Below, piece after piece: positions 15,926 to 21,926 of a stretch of DNA of 22,169 nt. This DNA is from a virus. Under the pieces are notes generated by a model, which worked only from the letters and a program-made list of their open reading frames with translations, was not told the origin of the DNA and searched no databases. Position numbers and translations under genes: made by a program. Numbering within the stretch: position 1 is the first letter of the stretch; every line of letters begins with the position of its first letter. Location of the stretch: positions 1-22,169 of IMG/VR virus record IMGVR_UViG_3300017755_000129; one strand, written 5' to 3'.

Positions 15926-16377
15926 CACCAGTGTTTGCTAATGAAGAACCAACAGTTAGTAATACAGCAAACCCTGTAGCCGCTGCAACGGGCAATGTGA
16001 CTAATCAAGCTGTGCAATTCCAGAACAATGGAGCACCATCTCGTCAATACTTTGCAGGAAATAATAGTTGCAATGGAACAACGATGCAATTGTCGCCCTT
16101 TTATATGGGGAATGATACTGTTCCACACGATCACACTGGGTATGTACGAAGCAATAACTTCGGCGTACAACTGAACTTTTCAGTGCCACTAGATGGTGGA
16201 ATGATCGAAACCTGTAAAGCTATAGCTCGTAAACACGAACAAAAAATGCGTCTTGACTACGAACTTGTTCGTGCTCTTAAATGTACTGAGATTATGAAAT
16301 CTGGGTTTACTTTTAGACCTGGCAGTCGTGTCGAAGTCTTATGCCATGACGTAGTACCAATAGTCTCTCTCGAATAA
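15733..16377 (+). CDS. Second secreted cyanophage protein, start uncertain
   Basis: The well-supported part begins around 15901: a hydrophobic stretch ILVGLLTVTPVFA, a likely signal cut, then NEEPTVSNTANPVAAATGNV and NQAVQFQNNGAPSRQYF, NNSCNGTTMQLSPFYMGNDT and a helical C-terminus (CKAIARKHEQKMRLDYELVR). I know this pattern from cyanophages as a conserved protein of unknown function. Four Cys in the mature part would suit periplasmic disulfides. The only ATG upstream of the signal in this frame is at 15733, deep inside the previous gene, and adds 56 basic residues that look like out-of-frame noise. Between it and the signal there is no ATG, GTG or TTG. The true start may be non-canonical (ATC at 15901), a frameshift from the upstream gene, or this long form. 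Confidence 0.65.
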   Translation: MVRYKRRTKCGDQRCNYNLFSPHSWRSISTRNSDKSSRDHRRKFNYRNSPAKYCYYILVGLLTVTPVFANEEPTVSNTANPVAAATGNVTNQAVQFQNNGAPSRQYFAGNNSCNGTTMQLSPFYMGNDTVPHDHTGYVRSNNFGVQLNFSVPLDGGMIETCKAIARKHEQKMRLDYELVRALKCTEIMKSGFTFRPGSRVEVLCHDVVPIVSLE

Positions 16378-16631
16378 TGGAAGCAATAGTAGCAGCTGTC
16401 ATTGCAATAGTTGCAGGCGGCTCAGCACTAAACAACAGATTACACAACCGAATAAATAATGTACATGATCGCATTAGTGGTCTTGACAGACGTATCGATG
16501 CCATTGAACTTGGCGTTGCTCAAGACTATGTATCTAAGGCTGATCTCTCAGTTATGGTTCAACGTATGGAGGACCATATGGTGCGTATTGAAAACAAACT
16601 AGATCAAATAGTTATACGTAATAATGGTTAA
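16377..16631 (+). CDS. Membrane-anchored coiled-coil protein
   Basis: The product has 84 residues. An N-terminal hydrophobic helix (MEAIVAAVIAIVAGGSAL) is followed by a continuous amphipathic helix (RLHNRINNVHDRISGLDRRI, then VSKADLSVMVQRMEDHMVRI) up to the end. It is probably anchored by its N-terminus with a coiled-coil rod, similar in plan to XhlA-type lysis accessories. I recognise similar short proteins in cyanophages. The ATG overlaps the preceding TAA by one base, and the stop overlaps the next gene by eight bases, so it links the envelope run to the packaging cluster. Function unknown. Confidence 0.7.
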   Translation: MEAIVAAVIAIVAGGSALNNRLHNRINNVHDRISGLDRRIDAIELGVAQDYVSKADLSVMVQRMEDHMVRIENKLDQIVIRNNG

Positions 16632-16881
16632 AAAGAAAGCTACAGAAGACCAGTTTAATGAACTCCATAACCTAGTCACTAAAGAATTCTTGGCTCGTAT
16701 TAAATCGGGTGAAGCAACAGCTCAAGAATTAAGAGCTGCTTGTGATTGGTTAAAGACTAATGACATCAGTGGTGTTGCTTATGAAGGCACAGCACTAGAT
16801 AAATTAGCAAGGGTAATTCCACAAGTGGATCCTGAATTAGTACAACGGAGGCTCTATGGCAAGAGAGAAACTTCCGTTTAA
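16624..16881 (+). CDS. Probable terminase small subunit (gp18 position)
   Basis: The product has 85 residues: KKKATEDQFNELHNLVTKEF, ARIKSGEATAQELRAACDWL, NDISGVAYEGTALDKLARVI, then DPELVQRRLYG. It resembles short podovirus proteins annotated as small terminase or DNA maturase A. T7 gp18 is of the same size (89 residues) and also lies a few genes before the large terminase. The small subunit recognises the packaging site and regulates the large subunit. Compact helices with a hydrophobic core fit this. The start overlaps the previous gene by eight bases (ATGGTTAA) and the end overlaps the next gene by 26 bases. The call rests on family resemblance plus synteny. Confidence 0.6.
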   Translation: MVKKKATEDQFNELHNLVTKEFLARIKSGEATAQELRAACDWLKTNDISGVAYEGTALDKLARVIPQVDPELVQRRLYGKRETSV

Positions 16882-17119
16882 TCAACTAAGCCGTACTGGT
16901 AAATTTTACCGACAAAAAGAAGGAACTGTGCACGAGGAAAAGCATCACGCTTCCTCAACTAAGGCGGCAAAGAAACCAGATCGTAAAAAGAAGAATGCTG
17001 AAACCAGACGATACCGTCGTGATAACGGTATGGAAGGTAAAGGTGGTGGTGATGTACACCATAAACCTAACGGCCAACTTCAAGTTATGTCTGCTTCTAA
17101 ACACCGAAGGATTAAATGA
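16856..17119 (+). CDS. Small basic protein with an HNH-like C-terminus
   Basis: The product has 87 residues, very rich in Lys, Arg and His. The C-terminal part has GGGDVHHKPNGQLQVMSASK (residues ~63-82) after a basic helix (RKKKNAETRRYRRDNG). The D-V-H-H motif, an Asn four residues downstream of the first His, and a final basic helix recall the minimal HNH proteins found near terminases in other podoviruses, which have DVDH...NL...S...R. The zinc-binding cysteines are absent. It may be a minimal nuclease or a DNA-binding remnant. It overlaps the small terminase gene by 26 bases and the next, full HNH gene by four (ATGA), so the three are translated as a unit. Confidence 0.6.
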   Translation: MAREKLPFNQLSRTGKFYRQKEGTVHEEKHHASSTKAAKKPDRKKKNAETRRYRRDNGMEGKGGGDVHHKPNGQLQVMSASKHRRIK

Positions 17120-17439
17120 CCCCACTACTTCCAACTCCTGATCACTACTTACACTACCTAATAGCCATGACGTCCTCTGAAGCAAAGCGCCTTTGGAGGC
17201 GCAGCATTAAAGAACATTTTGACTGCACATGTGCTTATTGCGGAGAAACTTATGACATTAATGAACTTACACTTGATCACGTCCAGCCGCGCTGTCATGG
17301 CGGTGGAGACAATAGGAACACAGTTGCAGCATGTCTACGCTGCAATCAGGAAAAAGGAAGTACCAATTGGCGAGTTTACATAGCTCGCTTCGACAATCCA
17401 CTAAGAGAATTACTTATTACTAATTACACAAATGGCTAG
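17116..17439 (+). CDS. HNH endonuclease
   Basis: The product has 107 residues with a complete HNH core. Zinc pair C39-x2-C42 (CAYC) is followed by DH at 54-55 (LTLDHVQPRCHGGGDNRNTV), Asn68, and the second zinc pair C73-x2-C76 (CLRCNQEKGS). This is a metal-dependent nicking or cutting nuclease of the restriction/packaging type. Phage HNH proteins next to a terminase are known to be needed for packaging or end cutting in some phages (HK97 gp74 type), while others are free-standing homing nucleases. Coupled translation with the packaging genes argues for a resident role. The ATG at 17116 overlaps the previous TGA; an internal ATG at 17167 is an alternative start that keeps the whole domain. Confidence 0.88.
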   Translation: MTPLLPTPDHYLHYLIAMTSSEAKRLWRRSIKEHFDCTCAYCGETYDINELTLDHVQPRCHGGGDNRNTVAACLRCNQEKGSTNWRVYIARFDNPLRELLITNYTNG

Positions 17440-18025
17440 ATCTACTTCTACTGGTGACGCAATGTCACGCGTTAATAACCCATTCTTGGGAAAATCACTG
17501 GCATCAATGAAAAAGCAGTGGTCTTCTATGACTCCTGCTCAACGAAAAGTTAACGTTGAAAATTTTCGTAAGGCCGCAAAAGTTGCACCTAAACCTACTA
17601 AAGCTGTAAGGAGTGCATCCACAAGTACTAATTCAGCGAAGACTAAAGGTGATGGTTCAGTAAAACCTATTCCTGTCAAACGTTCAAGATCTACTGAAGT
17701 TAAAAATAACAAACCTGTTCAGGCTAAATCTAAACCTATTCAAAGTGACCCTGCACTTAAAACTCAACCTCGTAAAGCATCTACACACGGTGGTAACCGC
17801 AGAAAAGAGGATCCCCGTGCAAGAGGTCTAAGGAACAATGTGAGAGACATGGAAGCTGCTACACGCAAACGAAATGCTGATACACGTAGACAAAATCAAA
17901 AGAAAGCTTTCAGTAATACTGGTATTCCTGCTAGTCCTTCTAAGAACCCTAAAAAGAATGACTTATATAAAAAGCCCTTTGGAAACGTAATGATCTACAA
18001 CGGGACGAAATGGGTACGTAAGTAA
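17432..18025 (+). CDS. Basic, low-complexity protein of unknown function
   Basis: The product has 197 residues and I do not recognise a family. Residues 10-50 contain a helical segment (SLASMKKQWSSMTPAQRKVN). Residues ~50-160 are disordered-looking and rich in Lys, Arg, Ser, Thr and Pro. The last ~22 residues form a short conserved-looking end (KPFGNVMIYNGTKWVRK). The high positive charge suggests nucleic-acid binding. It lies between the HNH endonuclease (overlap of eight bases, ATGGCTAG) and a terminator, inside the packaging cluster, so a packaging accessory or a DNA-bound virion protein are possibilities. The coding call is firm from frame, length and coupling. Confidence 0.7.
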   Translation: MARSTSTGDAMSRVNNPFLGKSLASMKKQWSSMTPAQRKVNVENFRKAAKVAPKPTKAVRSASTSTNSAKTKGDGSVKPIPVKRSRSTEVKNNKPVQAKSKPIQSDPALKTQPRKASTHGGNRRKEDPRARGLRNNVRDMEAATRKRNADTRRQNQKKAFSNTGIPASPSKNPKKNDLYKKPFGNVMIYNGTKWVRK

Positions 18026-18058
18026 ACAACTTATCCACTAACGAATAAACAATACTCA

Positions 18059-18081
18059 GGCCCCGCAAGGGGTCTTTTTTT
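18059..18081 (+). terminator. Intrinsic terminator with a GCAA tetraloop
   Basis: GG-CCCC-GCAA-GGGG-TC followed by seven T forms a 6-bp stem (one G-T pair) with a stable GNRA-type loop (GCAA) and a T-run, a textbook intrinsic terminator. It lies in the 56-base gap after the basic-protein gene, and the T-run touches the ATG of the next gene at 18082. Its 3' arm, AAGGGG (18067-18072), is also the only ribosome-binding-like sequence before that ATG. Confidence 0.8.
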
Positions 18082-18873
18082 ATGCCAGGACATTTTGTAA
18101 AGAAAGTAGTTAAACAAGTTTTTAAAAAAGGTGATGAAGTAGTACAAACTGCTGCAAAGAAAGCTGCAAAGAGTACACCTAAACCACCGCCACGTGTATT
18201 ACCTAAAGCAGAATACTCTGGTAAAGCTGGTGGTCATAAAGGCTTCGGTAGGTTCAAAGCTGATATGGCTGTTAGAACTGATCAACGTAAAGGTCTTCAG
18301 AAACCGCAATTCCGTGGTGATGATGGTCGTCTTAATTATCACCAATTTAATGGTAAGAAAAATAGTCAGCTAAGAGACCTTAACGATAAACAACAAGAAG
18401 TTCTTAACCGTGATCAAAAAGGTAAACTTCAAACTAAACGTGAAGTAAGAGGTTCCTTCTTAGAAGATAAACCTCAAGTCGTAGACGTTGATTCTCATCA
18501 TATTACACCTGTTAAATCTCTTGCTTTCTTATTTGATGGCCTTGATGAATTTGAAGCACGTAAACTGATTAACTACTTCGAAAAGAAAGGTGTATATATT
18601 GGTAATGATCCAAGGAATGCTAAGCATTTATCACAACCTGATCATACCTCAGTGCACAATGAATACGTCAAAAAATCATTACTCAAATATAACCACGCAT
18701 CACTTAAAGGTATGTCAATGAAAGATCGACTAAAGTTTGCCAAAGTAATGGTAGATGAAATTAAACAGGCTAATGAAATCGTAGCTAAATATAACTCTCC
18801 AGCAATGACTTCAAAAGAATTTGCTGAATCATATGACCGTGTAACTAGACCTGAATTAGCAGGCTATGAGTGA
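18082..18873 (+). CDS. Putative H-N-H-type nuclease upstream of terminase
   Basis: The product has 263 residues. The N-terminal ~120 residues are basic and probably flexible (KKVVKQVFKKGDE, PKPPPRVLPK). Residues ~133-195 contain VDSHHITPVKSLAFLFDG (His139/His140), YIGNDPRNAKHLSQPDHTSV (Asn179, His182, His188) and His192. The order HH - N - H - H, with a helix-rich spacer, looks like a beta-beta-alpha-metal (colicin/LHH-like) nuclease centre without zinc cysteines. The C-terminal 60 residues are helical. It overlaps the large terminase gene by eight bases (ATGAGTGA), so the two are made together. A cutting role in DNA maturation is plausible. The start directly follows a terminator T-run. The nuclease call rests on the motif only. 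Confidence 0.6.
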   Translation: MPGHFVKKVVKQVFKKGDEVVQTAAKKAAKSTPKPPPRVLPKAEYSGKAGGHKGFGRFKADMAVRTDQRKGLQKPQFRGDDGRLNYHQFNGKKNSQLRDLNDKQQEVLNRDQKGKLQTKREVRGSFLEDKPQVVDVDSHHITPVKSLAFLFDGLDEFEARKLINYFEKKGVYIGNDPRNAKHLSQPDHTSVHNEYVKKSLLKYNHASLKGMSMKDRLKFAKVMVDEIKQANEIVAKYNSPAMTSKEFAESYDRVTRPELAGYE

Positions 18874-20599
18874 TCTTGAACTCTTACAAGGTGACTTTAA
18901 GATATTCTTACAAGCACTATGGGGTCAACTAGATCTACCCTCACCCACTAGAGCACAATACGCAATCGCTGACTACTTACAACACGGCCCTAAACGTCTA
19001 CAGATACAAGCATTCCGTGGTGTAGGTAAGTCTTGGATTACTGGTGCTTTTGTTCTCTGGAACTTATTTAATGATCGTGAAAAGAAGATCATGATTATCT
19101 CTGCTTCTAAGGAACGTGCAGATAACATGTCTATCTTTTTACAGAAACTAATCATTGAAACACCCTGGTTATCTCACCTAAGACCTAAATCAGATGACTC
19201 TCGCTGGTCCCGTATATCGTTCGATGTTAACTGTAACCCCCACCAGGCTCCTTCTGTTAAATCAGTCGGTATAACGGGGCAGCTAACGGGCTCTCGTGCG
19301 GATCTGATGGTACTAGATGATATCGAAGTTCCTGGTAACTCAATGACAGAGCTTATGAGAGAGAAACTTCTTCAACTAACTACTGAAGTTGAATCTATTC
19401 TTACTCCTAAAACTGATTCCCGTATCTGCATACTAGGTACACCACAAACTACCTTTACCATATACAGAAAACTTGCTGAACGTAACTACAGACCATTCGT
19501 TTGGACTGCTCGTTACCCTCGTAAAAAAGAAAACTATGAAGGTCTCTTAGCTCCACAGCTACAGCAAGATATCGAACAAGGTGCTGAAGAATGGTCACCA
19601 ACTGATCCTGATCGCTTTGATAAAGATGACCTTCTAGAACGTGAAGCTTCCATGGGCAGAAGCAACTTTATGTTGCAATTCATGCTCGATACATCTCTTA
19701 GTGATGCTGAAAAATTCCCACTTAAATGTGCTGATCTTGTTATTACTTCCGTTAACCCTACTACTGCTCCTGATGCAGTCGTCTGGTGCTCGGACCCGCA
19801 AAACGTTATCAAAGACTTACCCACAGTCGGTCTCCCAGGAGATTATTTTTACTCTCCAATGCAACTCGTTGGAGAATGGACCCCTTACACAGAAACAATC
19901 TGCTCGATTGATCCATCGGGTCGAGGCTCTGACGAAACTACCGCAGCATTCTTATCTCAGAAAAATGGCTTCCTCTACTTGCATGAAATGCGTGCATACA
20001 GAGATGGGTACACTGATAAAACATTGCTAGATATACTTCGTGGTTGTAAGAAATTTAATGCTACTAAACTCCTTATTGAAACTAACTTCGGGGATGGTAT
20101 GGTTGGTGAACTCTTCCGTAAACATCTCCAACAAACTAAACAAGCAATTGATATCGAAGAAGTACGTGCCAACGTACGTAAAGAAGACCGAATCATTGAT
20201 AGCCTTGAACCTGTTCTTAACCAACACAGGCTTGTTATAGACCGTAAAGTTATTGAATGGGACTTCAAATCTAACCCTGATGAAGCTCCAGAAAATAGAC
20301 TTATGTATATGCTCTTCTATCAAATGTCTCGTATGTGTAGAGAGAAAGGTGCTGTTAAACATGATGACAGATTAGATTGTCTCGCACAAGGTGTTAAATA
20401 TTACACAGATGCTCTCGCTATCTCCGCTTACGAAGCAGTTAAAACTCGTAAACATGATGATTGGAAAGATATGATGGATGAATGGTTAGATGATCCTGAA
20501 GCTGCTGCTTCCCATTTAGCCTTTGGTATGGACTTAGATCAACGCCGTAAAGCTCGTATGTTGGCTGGTAAAAAAGTCGTTCCAACCTGGATTTCATAA
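18866..20599 (+). CDS. Terminase large subunit, gp19-like
   Basis: The product has 577 residues, against 586 for T7 gp19. The N-terminal ATPase has Walker A FRGVGKSW (50-57) and Walker B LMVLDD (147-152). The motif ICILGTPQT (187-195) fits the coupling region. The C-terminal RNase H-like nuclease has CSIDPSGRGSD (Asp349), LLIETNFGDG (Glu405) and KHDDRLDCLAQ (Asp500/501/504). The enzyme pumps DNA into the prohead and cuts the concatemer. It overlaps the putative nuclease gene by eight bases and ends the packaging cluster. All active-site residues that I can identify are present, so it should be functional. Confidence 0.97.
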   Translation: MSDLELLQGDFKIFLQALWGQLDLPSPTRAQYAIADYLQHGPKRLQIQAFRGVGKSWITGAFVLWNLFNDREKKIMIISASKERADNMSIFLQKLIIETPWLSHLRPKSDDSRWSRISFDVNCNPHQAPSVKSVGITGQLTGSRADLMVLDDIEVPGNSMTELMREKLLQLTTEVESILTPKTDSRICILGTPQTTFTIYRKLAERNYRPFVWTARYPRKKENYEGLLAPQLQQDIEQGAEEWSPTDPDRFDKDDLLEREASMGRSNFMLQFMLDTSLSDAEKFPLKCADLVITSVNPTTAPDAVVWCSDPQNVIKDLPTVGLPGDYFYSPMQLVGEWTPYTETICSIDPSGRGSDETTAAFLSQKNGFLYLHEMRAYRDGYTDKTLLDILRGCKKFNATKLLIETNFGDGMVGELFRKHLQQTKQAIDIEEVRANVRKEDRIIDSLEPVLNQHRLVIDRKVIEWDFKSNPDEAPENRLMYMLFYQMSRMCREKGAVKHDDRLDCLAQGVKYYTDALAISAYEAVKTRKHDDWKDMMDEWLDDPEAAASHLAFGMDLDQRRKARMLAGKKVVPTWIS

Positions 20600-20625
20600 C
20601 CCTTGCTATCACTACGATATTCAGG

Positions 20626-20646
20626 TGTGTCATCTATAAAGGGAGA
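20626..20646 (+). promoter_or_regulatory. Possible phage RNA polymerase promoter
   Basis: TGTGTCATCTATAAAGGGAGA lies 27 bases after the terminase stop. The end, CTATAAAGGGAGA, resembles the T7 promoter end CTATAGGGAGA with two extra A. With GGGAGA set at +1 to +6, only about five of the 17 upstream bases match T7, so specificity would differ. A partly matching string, TGTGTGATCTA, occurs at 21595-21605. This is a candidate late promoter reading towards thyX, by pattern only. Confidence 0.35.
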
Positions 20647-20668
20647 GGGAAGGGTGGACCCGCTCTCT

Positions 20669-20710
20669 GGGGGAGTAGATACAACACAAATGTGTCGTCC
20701 TACTCCCTTT
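20669..20710 (+). terminator. Long stem-loop, possible terminator after the terminase
   Basis: GGGAGTAG (20671-20678) pairs with CTACTCCC (20700-20707). An inner ACAC/GTGT stem closes on a 4-base loop, and three T follow. A second small stem lies just upstream (AGAG...CTCT around GGG-TGGA-CCC, about 20644-20667). The T-run is short, so it may be a terminator or an RNA-processing or protection hairpin. Confidence 0.5.
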
Positions 20711-20713
20711 ACT

Positions 20714-20734
20714 AATCAACCATGAATGTTGATT
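20714..20734 (+). repeat. 7-bp inverted repeat
   Basis: AATCAAC (20714-20720) and GTTGATT (20728-20734) form a perfect inverted repeat around a 7-base loop, directly after the larger hairpin. It may be an operator or a second RNA hairpin. Confidence 0.55.
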
Positions 20735-20751
20735 CTGTAAGTACTACCTAA

Positions 20752-20764
20752 AGCCCTACGGGCT
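20752..20764 (+). repeat. 5-bp hairpin AGCCC-TAC-GGGCT
   Basis: A short GC-rich stem with a 3-base loop in the leader region before thyX. No T-run follows, so it is not a convincing terminator. It is the fourth hairpin in about 120 bases. Confidence 0.45.
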
Positions 20765-20849
20765 CAAATACACAAACATAACTATCTACTGATGATTTTG
20801 GAGAACTGTATAACTATTATTGTTATTACTGTCTCTACTTATCATTATT

Positions 20850-21500
20850 ATGATTCCCACCCTTATGCATACTACCCATTATATTCATAGTACTGTTGAT
20901 GGTGATGACTTAGTAGCTTATATGGCTAGAGTCTCTAATCCGTCTAATCAAAATAATACTACTACTGCTCCTCGTTTAATTAATTATCTTATTAAACATA
21001 AGCATTGGTCCCCTTTTGAAATGGTCTCTATGTGTCTTAAAATTGAGACTACCAGAAGTGTAGCTGCTCAAATTCTTAGACATAGATCCTTCTCCTTTCA
21101 AGAGTTCTCTCAACGTTATGCTCCCGTAACTTTAGATCCTGTCGTTCCTGACTTACGTCTTCAAGATCATTCCAATAGACAAAACTCTATTGATTCTATG
21201 AATGAATACGATAAACAACAGTTTCAATTACAACTTAGACAACATTATGATCAATCTATGTGGTTGTATCGTCAAATGTTGGATGCTGGTGTAGCTAAAG
21301 AATGTGCTAGAGATGTATTACCTCTATCTACGCCTACTGTGCTATACATGCATGGCAATTTAAGGTCTTGGTTAACATATGCTGATTTACGTACATCTAA
21401 CGGTACACAGATGGAGCATATGACCATAGCAACGTCTGTAAAAGAGCAAATTGCTCAGTATTTCCCTAAGTGTTATGCTGGTATGTGGGTGACTGATTAA
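20850..21500 (+). CDS. thyX: Flavin-dependent thymidylate synthase
   Basis: ThyX makes dTMP from dUMP using methylene-tetrahydrofolate, FAD and NADPH, feeding phage DNA synthesis. The signature RHR-x7-S is present as RHRSFSFQEFSQRYA (about residues 77-91 from this start). Other family segments are GDDLVAYMARVSNPSNQ, LIKHKHWSPFEMVSMCLKIE, VAKECARDVLPLSTPTVLYM and YADLRTSNGTQMEHMTIA. With 216 residues the length is normal. The start is uncertain: the frame is open further up to a TTG at 20820, but those residues (LLLSLLIII) look like leader. ATG 20850 and ATG 20865 both precede IHSTVDGDD, where homologues begin, and neither has a Shine-Dalgarno. Placement after the large terminase, not with early nucleotide genes, is notable. 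Confidence 0.95.
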   Translation: MIPTLMHTTHYIHSTVDGDDLVAYMARVSNPSNQNNTTTAPRLINYLIKHKHWSPFEMVSMCLKIETTRSVAAQILRHRSFSFQEFSQRYAPVTLDPVVPDLRLQDHSNRQNSIDSMNEYDKQQFQLQLRQHYDQSMWLYRQMLDAGVAKECARDVLPLSTPTVLYMHGNLRSWLTYADLRTSNGTQMEHMTIATSVKEQIAQYFPKCYAGMWVTD

Positions 21501-21508
21501 AAATGACA

Positions 21509-21549
21509 AAAATGTCTGAAGCCTATGTTTACGTAGGTGCCGACATTTT
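21509..21549 (+). terminator. Stem-loop after thyX, probable terminator
   Basis: AAAATGTC (21509-21516) pairs with GACATTTT (21542-21549). An inner stem, CCTATG-TTTA-CGTAGG with one G-T pair, sits within it. The structure begins nine bases after the thyX stop and its 3' arm ends in four T. It fits a bidirectional-type terminator (A-run before, T-run after). Confidence 0.6.
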
Positions 21550-21551
21550 CA

Positions 21552-21561
21552 CCCCTAGGGG
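21552..21561. repeat. Palindrome CCCCTAGGGG
   Basis: A perfect 10-bp palindrome followed by three more G, directly after the probable thyX terminator. It could be a protein-binding site. Nothing further is visible. Confidence 0.5.
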
Positions 21562-21617
21562 GGGTCCTGGTGTGTTGTTTTGGTGCTGATTGGATGTGTG
21601 ATCTAATGGATTCGACT

Positions 21618-21662
21618 AGGTGTACAGTGCTGTGAACGTATTCGTTACGGTTACGTACACCT
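21618..21662 (+). repeat. Stem-loop with 8-bp outer stem
   Basis: AGGTGTAC (21618-21625) and GTACACCT (21655-21662) pair perfectly. An inner AACG-TATT-CGTT stem is possible, and TTGTTT follows. This may be a second terminator or a structured RNA element. Confidence 0.55.
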
Positions 21663-21874
21663 TGTTTACAATTCTTCATGTGATCATCTGTTTGCGCTAC
21701 CATCAGTTAAACTAATGAGACCAGTGATACCAATGGATTACAAGGAATAACAGGGGTACCATGTGACAGTTGTTGAATTGATTGCTTGACTTTCGCTGGC
21801 TGACCTGCCATGTTTGATGCATCGACCGGCAACGACAGCAGCTTGCTTAGTCAGTCGAACCAAGCTTTAGTAAA

Positions 21875-21887
21875 CATGATCATCATG
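21875..21887. repeat. Palindrome CATGAT-C-ATCATG
   Basis: A perfect 6+1+6 palindrome. The core TGATCAT also occurs at 21681-21687 and 22099-22105, so a repeated protein-binding site is possible. It is short enough that chance is not excluded. Confidence 0.45.
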
Positions 21888-21926
21888 AGCTGAACGGGCT
21901 TACATTTCAAATTGTTACAGACCATA

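Noticed and set aside
15817-16170. 117-residue open frame on the minus strand
   Set aside because: It overlaps two well-supported secreted-protein genes on the + strand and shows no recognisable motif.
19641-20362. Several 66-129 residue frames on both strands inside the large terminase gene
   Set aside because: All are out-of-frame shadows of a gene with complete ATPase and nuclease motifs.
20792-20890. Short frame (32 residues) starting ATG at 20792, in front of thyX
   Set aside because: It is rich in Tyr, Ile and Thr because of the AT-rich leader, has no ribosome binding site and overlaps the thyX start; a leader peptide cannot be excluded but nothing supports it.
21497-21703. 68-residue frame on the minus strand after thyX
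   Set aside because: It covers two hairpins and a palindrome, has no family resemblance and runs against all other genes.
21785-21815. Host sigma70-type promoter from TTGACT at about 21786
   Set aside because: A good -35 box, but no -10 box at 16-18 bases; the nearest candidates (CATGTT, ATGTTT) match poorly.
21605-21860. TTCGA-containing strings that suggest a tRNA T-loop (21611, and 21854 on the other strand)
   Set aside because: The flanking bases do not form a 5-bp T-stem and no acceptor or anticodon arms are found; no tRNA gene or tRNA-like attachment site is visible.
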